Origin: an uncultured Prevotella sp.
Lineage (GTDB): Bacteria > Bacteroidota > Bacteroidia > Bacteroidales > Bacteroidaceae
Length of the DNA stretch: 47,142 nucleotides
Assembly (NCBI GenBank): GCA_905235325.1
Contig: CAJOLE010000006.1
Coordinates: 1-47,142, forward strand
Reading direction: 5' to 3'
A model generated the notes under the pieces. It was given only the letters and a program-made list of their open reading frames with translations. It made no database searches and had not been told where the DNA came from. Positions 9,540 to 16,796 of this stretch are shown here, one piece after another. Every line of letters begins with the position of its first letter. Position 1 is the first letter of the stretch. Both the position numbers and the translations under genes were made by a program.

Positions 9540-9548
9540 ACAGGCAGA
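9526..9548. terminator. Hairpin at the convergent end of addB and the tRNA operon
   Basis: TCTGCCTG (9526-9533) pairs with CAGGCAGA (9541-9548) over a 7-nt loop that contains the addB stop codon. It sits exactly between converging units and could serve both strands, but neither side has a T-tract, so a terminator role is only likely from position. Confidence 0.4.
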
Positions 9549-9553
9549 CAAAG

Positions 9554-9624
9554 AGCGGGATACGGGAATCGAACCCGCCTCCCAGGCTTGGGAAGCCCGT
9601 GCACTACCGATGTGCTAATCCCGC
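9554..9624 (-). tRNA. tRNA-Gly (anticodon CCC)
   Basis: Read on the minus strand, a 7-bp acceptor GCGGGAT/ATCCCGC, a D arm with GCACATCGGTAGTGC, a 5-bp anticodon stem with loop UUCCCAA (anticodon CCC) and a T arm with UUCGAUU fold into a 71-nt tRNA. The CCA end is not encoded. It is the last gene of the four-tRNA unit. Confidence 0.92.
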
Positions 9625-9651
9625 TTAAAACAAAATATCCTGATTGTTTGG

Positions 9652-9724
<73 letters not shown>

Positions 9725-9733
9725 AAACCTTTG

Positions 9734-9806
9734 TACACCCGCAGGGGCTCGAACCCTGGACACCCTGATTAAGAGTCAGGTGCTCTACCAACTGAGCTAC
9801 GGGTGC
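9734..9806 (-). tRNA. tRNA-Lys (anticodon CTT), copy 2
   Basis: A 73-nt cloverleaf with anticodon stem CCTGA/TCAGG and loop CUCUUAA (anticodon CUU, reads AAG). The acceptor GCACCCG/CGGGTGT closes with a G1-U72 pair and has A73, a lysine identity base. The sequence is identical to the copy at 9862-9934, 55 nt upstream in the transcript. Confidence 0.92.
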
Positions 9807-9861
9807 ATCCGCTTGGTATGTGTCTCAAAAAGAAAGAGGATTCACCCTCCTTTTTTAGTAG

Positions 9862-9934
9862 TACACCCGCAGGGGCTCGAACCCTGGACACCCTGATTAA
9901 GAGTCAGGTGCTCTACCAACTGAGCTACGGGTGC
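9862..9934 (-). tRNA. tRNA-Lys (anticodon CTT), copy 1
   Basis: The first gene of the operon, identical over its whole length to the next tRNA-Lys. A canonical promoter lies 26 nt upstream. Two tandem identical copies point to a recent duplication or to selection for high dosage of the AAG-reading tRNA. Confidence 0.92.
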
Positions 9935-9959
9935 AACTGCCTTTTTCGATTTGCGGGTG

Positions 9960-9991
9960 CAAAGGTACACATTTTATTTCAAGTAACCAAA
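9960..9991 (-). promoter_or_regulatory. Promoter of the tRNA operon
   Basis: On the minus strand TTTG (9991-9988), a 20-nt spacer and TACCTTTG (9967-9960) match the Bacteroidetes consensus fully. Transcription would begin about 20 nt before the first tRNA-Lys. It is a good in-window example of a standard promoter with a -33 box, to compare with the promoters at 14.8, 20.7 and 40.0 kb, which lack one. Confidence 0.85.
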
Positions 9992-10119
9992 CTTTTTGAC
10001 GCTTTTCTTTAAAAAAACTTTTTGCCGTAGGTTTCATGGTGCTGTTTGTTGTCGCGCGGAAAGTGGGTATCACCGCACCACGCGGCAGCCGCAACCGCTT
10101 ATAGTTGTGATTTGCAGGA

Positions 10120-10410
10120 AACAACCTACACTTCATACACTTCCTACACCTGACCGCATATCCATACATGAACCGTAAGCTTATGCAATCAAGGCTTCAC
10201 GCCGCAAAAAAGCGGCACTTTTTACGTAAAAGGCGGCGGGTTTCGTGAAAAACCCGCCGCCTTTTAGGTAAAAAGTGCCGTCGCTTGCCGACTGTATGTT
10301 TATACACTTCCAAGGTGTAGGTTCAGGTGTCGGTCAATTCGGGAACCGACACCGAAAACCGCACTGACACTCAGACAGATAAGTCGGAAGTGTAGGGAGT
10401 GTCGGTTGTT
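10120..10410. repeat. 291-bp element bounded by 25-bp imperfect terminal inverted repeats
   Basis: Bases 10120-10144 and 10386-10410 are inverted copies matching at 22 of 25 positions, both starting from AACAACC. Inside lie a CCTACACTT-type repeat (10125-10151), a 29-bp hairpin (10214-10279), a 25-nt block shared with 24607-24631 (10310-10334), and a 9-bp hairpin (10326-10334 with 10345-10353). No coding frame is credible. There is no obvious target-site duplication. It fills most of the gap between the tRNA promoter and the end of the GH97 gene; nothing else is visible in 9992-10119 or 10411-10470. Confidence 0.5.
10214..10279 (-). terminator. 29-bp-stem hairpin, probable terminator of the GH125-GH97 operon
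   Basis: Bases 10214-10242 pair with 10251-10279 with one mismatch. On the minus strand the stem is followed by GCTTTTTTGCGG, so a U6 tract sits right behind it, about 190-260 nt downstream of the GH97 stop. The inner arm (AAAAGGCGGCGGGTTT) is the core of the tandem repeat array at 24343-24489. Confidence 0.7.
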
Positions 10411-10470
10411 ATGTTATACCACATATCATTATTCCCGGTACAGCCGTGACGCGGCATGACAGGCTCAACT

Positions 10471-12405
10471 CTATTCAATAACGGCACACCAACCGCCATT
10501 GCGCACCAGGTGGAGCTTCAGCTGAGTCTGCGGCGTCACCTGCTGGTCGACCTTCTTGTAGTCGACGGCGATGCGGTGGGCATTGCGGCCATCCTGGAAG
10601 ATGGTGGCGCGGCCTGACTTCGACAGGAAGTCGAGCGAAATGCTGAGATCCTGCGACTTGTCGCCCGTGATGGCACCGATGAACCACTTCTGGCCCTTGC
10701 GCTTGGCCACTACATAGTAGTCGCCAGCCTTAGCGGCGAGCACACGGGTGTCGTCCCACGTGGTGGGTACGGAGGAGATGAAGCGCGTACACTCATCCTC
10801 GCGCAGATAGCGCGTCGGGCTGTCGGCCAGCATCTGCACGCCGCTCTCGAAGCAGACGTAAAGGGCCATCTGGTAGGCACGCGTTCCGCCGCCCATCGGC
10901 ATGGAGCCGGTGCCGCGGTTGTCCTCGGGCTGGGCACTCTGCATGGAGCCGGGGGTGAAGTCCATCGGGCCGACGGCATTGCGCATGAAGGGCAGCCAGA
11001 TGCTGTTGGCAGGCTGGCATCCCCCACCCTGCTCCATGCCGCGCACGCCCTCGTAGGAGACGAGGTTGGGCAGGCGCTGCTCCAGTCCGGCCGGCTTGAA
11101 CGAGCCGTGGAAGTCGACGAGCAGCTTGTTCTTGGCACATTCGCGGGCCACGCGCTCGTAGAAGTTCACCATCCACTGGTCCGAGTGGTCCATGAAGTCG
11201 ATCTTCAGTCCCTTCACGCCCATGTCGGCATAGTGCTTGATGAGGTCCATGTGCTGCTCAACCGTGAGCCACGAGAGCCAGAGTATGATACCCACGTTCT
11301 TCTTGGCACCGTAGTCCACCAGCTCCTTTACGTCGATTTTGTCAGCATAGGTGAAGGGATCCTGCACGCGCTTGTTCCAGCCCTCGTCCAGGAGGATGTA
11401 CTCCACGCCGTATTTCGAGGCAGTGTCGATGATGTACTTGTAGGTGTCGTTGTTGATGCCCGTCTCGAAGTCTACGCCCCAGACGGTCCAGTGGTTCCAC
11501 CAGTCCCAGCACACCTGGCCCGGCTTGATCCACGACGTGTCGTCGAGCTCGCTCTTGCCGGCGAGCACCACTTCCATCTGGTTCTGGGCGATGTCGGCGT
11601 CGGTGCCGATGACGGCAAAGCGCCAGGGCAGCGTGCGTGTGGCACTGGTGCGGGCTATGCAGGCGCGCTCCTTGGTCACCTTCCAGCCACGGTCGCCACT
11701 GGGTTCCCACGTCTCGGGTGACTTGGGGAAGCGCGCCTCAAAGGCGTTCTGCCCGGTGGGAGCCAGGAACAGGTGGGGATAGTCGCGCACGTCGCTCTCG
11801 GAGAAGAGCACCTTCGTGCCCTTGGGTGTCTCGAAGAGCACGGGCAGATAGGTCATCTCGTCGCCGCTCTTCAGCTCGGCGGTGCTCAGGTGGGTGTAGG
11901 GGTTCTCATACGACGTGCCGAAGCCGCGAGTCTTCGAGATATGGGCGGTGAAAGCCTCGGGCAGGTTCAGCCCCAGACCCTCGCTGACCACGTCGACCTG
12001 GCCCTTACCCTTCTTGACGGTGAAGCGGTAGGCGACACCGTTGTCGTAGGCGCGCAGGTCGAGGCCGATGCCGCCCTTGAAGGCGAGCGACAGCTGGTTG
12101 GCCTTGTTCGGCACCTCGGCATACTTCAGGGGCACGACGGGCTTGACGGTCGCGTCGACCTTCGAGCGCTTGGCACTGCTCAACTTAGGGTTCTGGCCAA
12201 ACTGCTCCTTGCCTACCTGCAGGCTCAGGGCGCAGTTCTTCAGAATCTGTTCGTCACCTTGGAAGACATTCAGCGTGAGTTGCTGGCCCACAGTGACTTC
12301 CAGTTTGACATTTCCGTTGGGAGACGTGAGCGTCTCCGTCTTGTCGGCAGCAAAGGAGCCCAGCGTGAGACTCAGCAATGCCATCATGGTTAAGGATTTC
12401 TTCAT
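10471..12405 (-). CDS. Glycoside hydrolase family 97, retaining type (probable alpha-galactosidase)
   Basis: A 644-residue exported enzyme with signal peptide (residues 1-20, ending SFAA). The N-terminal beta-sandwich covers about 25-280 and the TIM barrel about 290-560, with a C-terminal sheet after it. GH97 contains inverting alpha-glucosidases (SusB) and retaining alpha-galactosidases. Here KIDFMDHSDQ puts an aspartate (D403) at the retaining nucleophile position, and E458 in YEGVRGMEQ lies 55 residues later, the same spacing I recall for the acid/base of the characterised B. thetaiotaomicron retaining enzyme. Alpha-galactosidase activity is therefore favoured but not proven. Its ATG overlaps the upstream gene's stop (ATGA), so it is co-translated with the SGNH-GH125 fusion. 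Confidence 0.9.
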   Translation of the reverse strand: MKKSLTMMALLSLTLGSFAADKTETLTSPNGNVKLEVTVGQQLTLNVFQGDEQILKNCALSLQVGKEQFGQNPKLSSAKRSKVDATVKPVVPLKYAEVPNKANQLSLAFKGGIGLDLRAYDNGVAYRFTVKKGKGQVDVVSEGLGLNLPEAFTAHISKTRGFGTSYENPYTHLSTAELKSGDEMTYLPVLFETPKGTKVLFSESDVRDYPHLFLAPTGQNAFEARFPKSPETWEPSGDRGWKVTKERACIARTSATRTLPWRFAVIGTDADIAQNQMEVVLAGKSELDDTSWIKPGQVCWDWWNHWTVWGVDFETGINNDTYKYIIDTASKYGVEYILLDEGWNKRVQDPFTYADKIDVKELVDYGAKKNVGIILWLSWLTVEQHMDLIKHYADMGVKGLKIDFMDHSDQWMVNFYERVARECAKNKLLVDFHGSFKPAGLEQRLPNLVSYEGVRGMEQGGGCQPANSIWLPFMRNAVGPMDFTPGSMQSAQPEDNRGTGSMPMGGGTRAYQMALYVCFESGVQMLADSPTRYLREDECTRFISSVPTTWDDTRVLAAKAGDYYVVAKRKGQKWFIGAITGDKSQDLSISLDFLSKSGRATIFQDGRNAHRIAVDYKKVDQQVTPQTQLKLHLVRNGGWCAVIE

Positions 12406-14510
12406 ATCTTTTTCTGAACTCTCTTTAGTACATTCAGTTTGCCGTCATCAATGAGCTTCAGGATAAGTTCGCCGAAGAGGGTGTTCTGCCAGGCAAACCA
12501 GGGGCGCGAGTAGTTGGTAGCATCGTCCTTGTTGAACGATTCGTGCATGAAGCCCGTGCCGGCATCGGTGTCGACGAGCATCTGGATGCACTCCTGTATC
12601 TCACGGTTGTCGGTAGAGGTGAAGGCACGCATCATGATGGACATCGGCCACACCATGTCGTAGCCCACGTGGGGGCCGCCGATACCCTCACCGGCCTTGC
12701 CGCGGAAGAAGTAGGGGTTATCCTCGCTGAGCACGTAGCGGCGGGTGTTCTGGTAGATGGGGTCCTTCACGCTGACATCGCCCAGATAGGCCATGGCGAG
12801 CAGCGAGGGCACGTTGGCATCGTCCATCAGGTGGTGGTTGCCGAAGCCGTCGCACTCGAAGGAATAGATCTTGCCGTACTTCGGGTGGTCGTAGATGGCA
12901 TACTGCTTCAGGGCTGTCTCAACCTCGTCGGCCAGTGCCTTGCACTCTGAGGCCAGCTGCGTGTTCTTGTTGACCTTCGTCAGGATGTCGGCTGCCTTGC
13001 GCAGAGACGTCACGGCGAAGAAGTTGGAGGGAACGAGATAGAGGAAGACCGTGGCATCGTCGCTGGGACGGAAGGCCGAGGCAATGAGTCCGCAGGGCTT
13101 CACGGGGTTGCCGTAGCCGCCGTGGCTCATGGTGTCGTACTGCTGGGCCGTGGTGCGCTGGAAGTGGTAGGGACCGTGGTCGGTCTTGCGCTGCTGCTCG
13201 CGGAAGGTCTTCAGCACGGCCTTGACGGCATTGGTCCACAGGTCGGTCTTGAAGATGGAGTCGTCGCCCGTCAGCAGCCAGTACTGATAGGCCAGGCGGA
13301 TGGGATAGCAGAGCGAGTCGATCTCGTACTTGCGCTCATGCAGGAAGGGCTTCATGTCTGTGTGGTCGCTGGCCCATGCGCTGCCCGTGGGGCCGAAGTT
13401 GAAGGCATTGGCATAGGGGTCGAGCACGATGCACTTCAGCTGGCGCAGGATGGTGCCGCGAACCATCTTCTTCACCTTCTCGTCCTTCTTGGCAAACTGC
13501 ACGTAGGGCCACACCTGGGCACCCGAGTCGCGAAGCCACATGGCGTGTATGTCGCCCGTATAGACAAAGGTGTCGTCGTCGCCGTCGTCGGTCACCGAGT
13601 AGTGGACGGTGGTGTCGAGGGTGTTGGGGAAGCAGTTGCCGAACATCCACGCCAGGTAGGGCGCATCCTTCAGCAGCTTCTGCACCTCGGCAATCTTCTT
13701 CTCAATGCTCTCGGCCACAAACAGGCGTTCGCCTTCAGCCGGACGGCGGCTCACGCGGATATTATCGGCCGGAGCCTTGATTTGCTCGGCAAACGAAATC
13801 TGATGCTGGTCCTTGCTCCCTACCAGCTGGTCGATGACGGCCTTCACCATCGGCTCCATCACGGCATAGCCGGCCTCGGTGGGGTGTACGCCGTCGTTCG
13901 TATAATCTGGGTTGAGCGCACGGTCGTCGCCGCTGACCATCTTCGAATAATAGTCGACGAAGGGAATGTTGTTACGCTCGGCATACGCCTTGATGCGGGC
14001 ATTCAGACGAGCAATCTTATCGGCACCGTCGGTGATGCGCGGATTCCACCCGAACTTGGCGGCAGGCAGCGTCGTGGTGAGGATGACCTTCATCCGGTTG
14101 GCACGGGCCAGGTCGACCATCGTCTCGATGTTGGCGAAGGTGCGGTCCTCGTTGTAGGGGCCTGTGTTCTCGGCCACGTCGTTCGTGGCCGTGTTGATGA
14201 CCACCACCTCGGGCTTCAGGTCAATCACGTCCTGGCGGTAGCGCACCACAAACTGGTAGCTGGTCTGGCCGGAGATGCCACGTCCTACATAGCCGTTCTG
14301 GCGGAAGAAGTCTGGGCGCATACGGGCCCAGTTCTCCGTAATCGAGTTTCCCATGAACACGACACGGCGCTGCTCCTGCGGCCATTGTTTCACCTCGGCA
14401 TTCTGCTCTGCATAGCGTCGCAGGTTGCCCCAATCCTTGTCATCGGCCGAAGCCGTAGTGCCCAGCAGCGTAAGTGCCAGGCCTGTCAATAAAACATTGA
14501 GTTTATTCAT
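12402..14510 (-). CDS. Two-domain enzyme: SGNH esterase fused to GH125 exo-alpha-1,6-mannosidase
   Basis: A 702-residue exported protein (signal residues 1-22). Residues about 28-230 are an SGNH/GDSL hydrolase: FMGNSITENW with Ser56, GRGISGQTS block II, NTATND block III, and Asp206/His209 in NDGVHPTEAGY. Residues about 238-702 are GH125: TGDIHAMWLRDSGAQ (D320, D328) and GFMHESFN (E657), the regions that hold the acid and base in the family. GH125 removes non-reducing alpha-1,6-mannose from fungal mannans or N-glycans; the esterase part could remove acetyl groups from the same chain. Both active sites look intact. It is the first gene of a two-gene minus-strand operon with GH97 and is divergent from the next enzyme gene. 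Confidence 0.9.
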   Translation of the reverse strand: MNKLNVLLTGLALTLLGTTASADDKDWGNLRRYAEQNAEVKQWPQEQRRVVFMGNSITENWARMRPDFFRQNGYVGRGISGQTSYQFVVRYRQDVIDLKPEVVVINTATNDVAENTGPYNEDRTFANIETMVDLARANRMKVILTTTLPAAKFGWNPRITDGADKIARLNARIKAYAERNNIPFVDYYSKMVSGDDRALNPDYTNDGVHPTEAGYAVMEPMVKAVIDQLVGSKDQHQISFAEQIKAPADNIRVSRRPAEGERLFVAESIEKKIAEVQKLLKDAPYLAWMFGNCFPNTLDTTVHYSVTDDGDDDTFVYTGDIHAMWLRDSGAQVWPYVQFAKKDEKVKKMVRGTILRQLKCIVLDPYANAFNFGPTGSAWASDHTDMKPFLHERKYEIDSLCYPIRLAYQYWLLTGDDSIFKTDLWTNAVKAVLKTFREQQRKTDHGPYHFQRTTAQQYDTMSHGGYGNPVKPCGLIASAFRPSDDATVFLYLVPSNFFAVTSLRKAADILTKVNKNTQLASECKALADEVETALKQYAIYDHPKYGKIYSFECDGFGNHHLMDDANVPSLLAMAYLGDVSVKDPIYQNTRRYVLSEDNPYFFRGKAGEGIGGPHVGYDMVWPMSIMMRAFTSTDNREIQECIQMLVDTDAGTGFMHESFNKDDATNYSRPWFAWQNTLFGELILKLIDDGKLNVLKRVQKKI

Positions 14511-14785
14511 TTGTATAAAGTTTAAAATATGTACTCATCGAACTTATCTGTGCCCATGAGTCATGCCGATGCCTCTGGCAGAGTCGGCTTTAACGGGCGT
14601 GCATTGCAAGCTGAAGACAGGTACCTGCGGAGACGTGCCGGAAGCAACGGTTTTAGGCGTCGACGCTGTGGAATTAGTAGATTTTGTTTCATTGTTCTTC
14701 AGTTACCTTTTTAGTTATTTGTTGGCAAAATTAAGAAAAATATGCGAGAAAGCCATGCTGATTACCCGGTAAAAAAAGTATTTGA
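14511..14785 (-). other. Intergenic region upstream of the GH125-GH97 operon
   Basis: No gene is supported here. The only minus-strand -7-like box is TAATTTTG at 14733-14726; no -33 box lies upstream of it, so it is a weak promoter candidate and would leave a leader of about 210 nt. The regulatory box at 14786-14798 lies 52 nt upstream of it and could act in both directions. Confidence 0.35.
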
Positions 14786-14837
14786 ACACTTTTGGCAGCA
14801 GAACAAACAAAACTTAGCCGCGATTTTGATACCTTTG
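14786..14837 (+). promoter_or_regulatory. Activator-type promoter A: TTTTGGCAG box plus TACCTTTG
   Basis: ACACTTTTGGCAG (14786-14798) is followed after 31 nt by the -7 box TACCTTTG (14830-14837). There is no TTTG at the usual -33 position. The same 13-mer at the same spacing precedes the gene at 20803, and a close variant precedes the one at 39992. The layout suggests a promoter that needs an activator bound at the box. The transcript leader would be about 20 nt. Confidence 0.65.
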
Positions 14838-14864
14838 CACCATATTAGATTTATTAAGAGTATT

Positions 14865-16772
14865 ATGGAACTAAAAACCGTCGCTGCTATTGCGATTTTT
14901 ATTCTTCACTCTTTACTGCTCATCAGCCCCGCCGGAGCGCAGACCAGCCTCGTGCCTCCGACACCATCGGCTGCGCCTGACTACTACTGCACGTGGAACC
15001 TGCAGGGCTACGTTTGCAGCTATCAGAACGGTTCAGGTTCTAACGACTTGCGCGTGGAAATCAACGAGGACAACCTCTTCGGCGCACAGTATGACTATGC
15101 CGTCTGGGGGCGTGGCACACGCAAGACCGTGGGTAACGGCAACGGAGAAGGAGCGAAGAACAGCTGGACGGTCGACCCAAAATATCAGGACTGGCTGGCG
15201 CACTACCCGATGATTCATCAGGACCTAATATTTGTCATGGATGACTCCTGGGACATTCCCAAGGGTAAGCAGGACAAGGACGGGTTCTGCAGCAAGTACG
15301 GTTCGAGCAAGCGGCCCGGAGGCACCAACTACGACAATCCCTGTTTGGCACGCGTGGCTCTCGACGAGACGCGCTTCCCTTCGTTCACCAAGAGTGATGC
15401 CACGGGCAACCAGCTTGGTGACATGCAGCGGTTGCGCAAGCTGGTCGATGCCGTGAAGGCCCGTGGTTGGCGCTCACTCGGCGGATGGATCTGCGCCCAG
15501 GATCCGATAATGTTTACTAAGGAATACACGGGTAAGGACAATACGCTCTCCAACTCCAAGCAGTGGAGCGAATCCGAGGAGGAACTCTACTGGAAGAAGC
15601 GGCTGGCCGAGTCGGACAGGGCAGGCTTCAGCTACTGGAAGGTAGACTGGGGCAATAAGGACCGCAACGAGCAGTTCCGCCGCAACCTGTCGAAGTGGGG
15701 CCGCGAGGTGGCTCCAAATGTCGTCATCGAGCACGCCTCATTCCAAGACGGCGGCACCCACCACCCCGCATACATCACATTCAGCGAGACTATACGCTCC
15801 TACGACGTGAACAACAACATTGCGCAGGCACAGACTCTGCAGCGGCTCTACGACCTCGGCAAGCAGGCCGACACTGAGCGCGAGGGATGGGGAATTATCA
15901 ACTGTGAGGACGAACCCTACATTGCTGCCGGACTGGGCTGTGCCATCGGTGTCATGCGCCATCCCTACGTGGGCAGTATGCCTAATGGCAAGCCCGACAC
16001 CTATTTTGCGGACTACGGCGATGGCTCGCGACGGCTGAAGAACCGCCTGAACGAGATAGTGCGCGCCGTGCGCTGGCACCGCATCGCCTTGCCATTCACA
16101 CACAAGCACGACCAATGGTACGCCGACAGCAAGACGCTTCAGGAAAGCGGCAACGGCAAGACCTGGGATGCTCCGGCCCGCATAAGCCGCCGCCTGCCAC
16201 TGCCCGTCATCAGCGGCAGCGACGCACACCTTGACAAGCAGCCATACGTGCTGGCCTCGCTCTACGACAACGACTGCGCAGCACTGGCCATCGTCAACCG
16301 CAACATCGACGGCGTTTACCAGAGCCAGCGCGTCGACGTCAGCTTCCAGCCCCTGCGCTGGGATCGCAAGGTCGGCATCTTCGGCTACTGCCACAGCGTC
16401 ACCATCAACTACCAGCAGGGACTCCCTGACAAGCCCTTCAAGGTCTACGCCCAGGACCTCGCCTCCGACGATGCCCCCACCACCATCGCCTTCACCAGAA
16501 CGGCTGACGGACGCGGCATTACCATCGACGGCAGCGTCCTGGAGAACCTCTGCAAAGGGCACGACTATCCCTACAGCGAGGTGCAGCGCGAAGCCGGCAA
16601 GGACTACACCGACCTCTCCGACCCCGCCGTAGTACTCCTCCTCATGACCGACGAACAGACGGCATCCACGAACAACATCAAGCACAGAACGAATACAGAC
16701 AGCCGTTTTTATGACCTGGCGGGGCAGCTGTTGAGCCATCCCGCCAAACTAAACAGTAACCAGGAAATTTAA
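14865..16772 (+). CDS. Exported TIM-barrel glycosidase, clan GH-D-like (alpha-galactosidase-like)
   Basis: I place the start at ATG 14865, not at the upstream in-frame ATG 14742, because a signal peptide (MELKTVAAIAIFILHSLLLI) begins there and the -7 box at 14830-14837 lies inside the longer frame. The 635-residue product has barrel motifs FVMDDSWDIP (about 123-132), LGGWICAQDP, and YWKVDWGNKD with D261 at the end of a strand, like the nucleophile of clan GH-D enzymes (GH27/GH36), followed by VVIEHA. I cannot assign a CAZy family with certainty. The C-terminus FYDLAGQLLSHPAK begins like the secretion tail of other Prevotella enzymes but then ends in LNSNQEI without the GVYI...GKK part. The GH38 gene follows after 24 nt. 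Confidence 0.7.
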   Translation: MELKTVAAIAIFILHSLLLISPAGAQTSLVPPTPSAAPDYYCTWNLQGYVCSYQNGSGSNDLRVEINEDNLFGAQYDYAVWGRGTRKTVGNGNGEGAKNSWTVDPKYQDWLAHYPMIHQDLIFVMDDSWDIPKGKQDKDGFCSKYGSSKRPGGTNYDNPCLARVALDETRFPSFTKSDATGNQLGDMQRLRKLVDAVKARGWRSLGGWICAQDPIMFTKEYTGKDNTLSNSKQWSESEEELYWKKRLAESDRAGFSYWKVDWGNKDRNEQFRRNLSKWGREVAPNVVIEHASFQDGGTHHPAYITFSETIRSYDVNNNIAQAQTLQRLYDLGKQADTEREGWGIINCEDEPYIAAGLGCAIGVMRHPYVGSMPNGKPDTYFADYGDGSRRLKNRLNEIVRAVRWHRIALPFTHKHDQWYADSKTLQESGNGKTWDAPARISRRLPLPVISGSDAHLDKQPYVLASLYDNDCAALAIVNRNIDGVYQSQRVDVSFQPLRWDRKVGIFGYCHSVTINYQQGLPDKPFKVYAQDLASDDAPTTIAFTRTADGRGITIDGSVLENLCKGHDYPYSEVQREAGKDYTDLSDPAVVLLLMTDEQTASTNNIKHRTNTDSRFYDLAGQLLSHPAKLNSNQEI

Positions 16773-16796
16773 GTATTACTCTCAAAACTGAATACA

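Noticed and set aside
10120..10410. Insertion sequence
   Set aside because: Inverted ends exist but there is no transposase frame; only a non-autonomous element can be proposed.
14742..14864. N-terminal extension of the GH-D-like enzyme from ATG 14742
   Set aside because: It contains the -7 box TACCTTTG and the regulatory box, and would bury the signal peptide 41 residues inside the protein.
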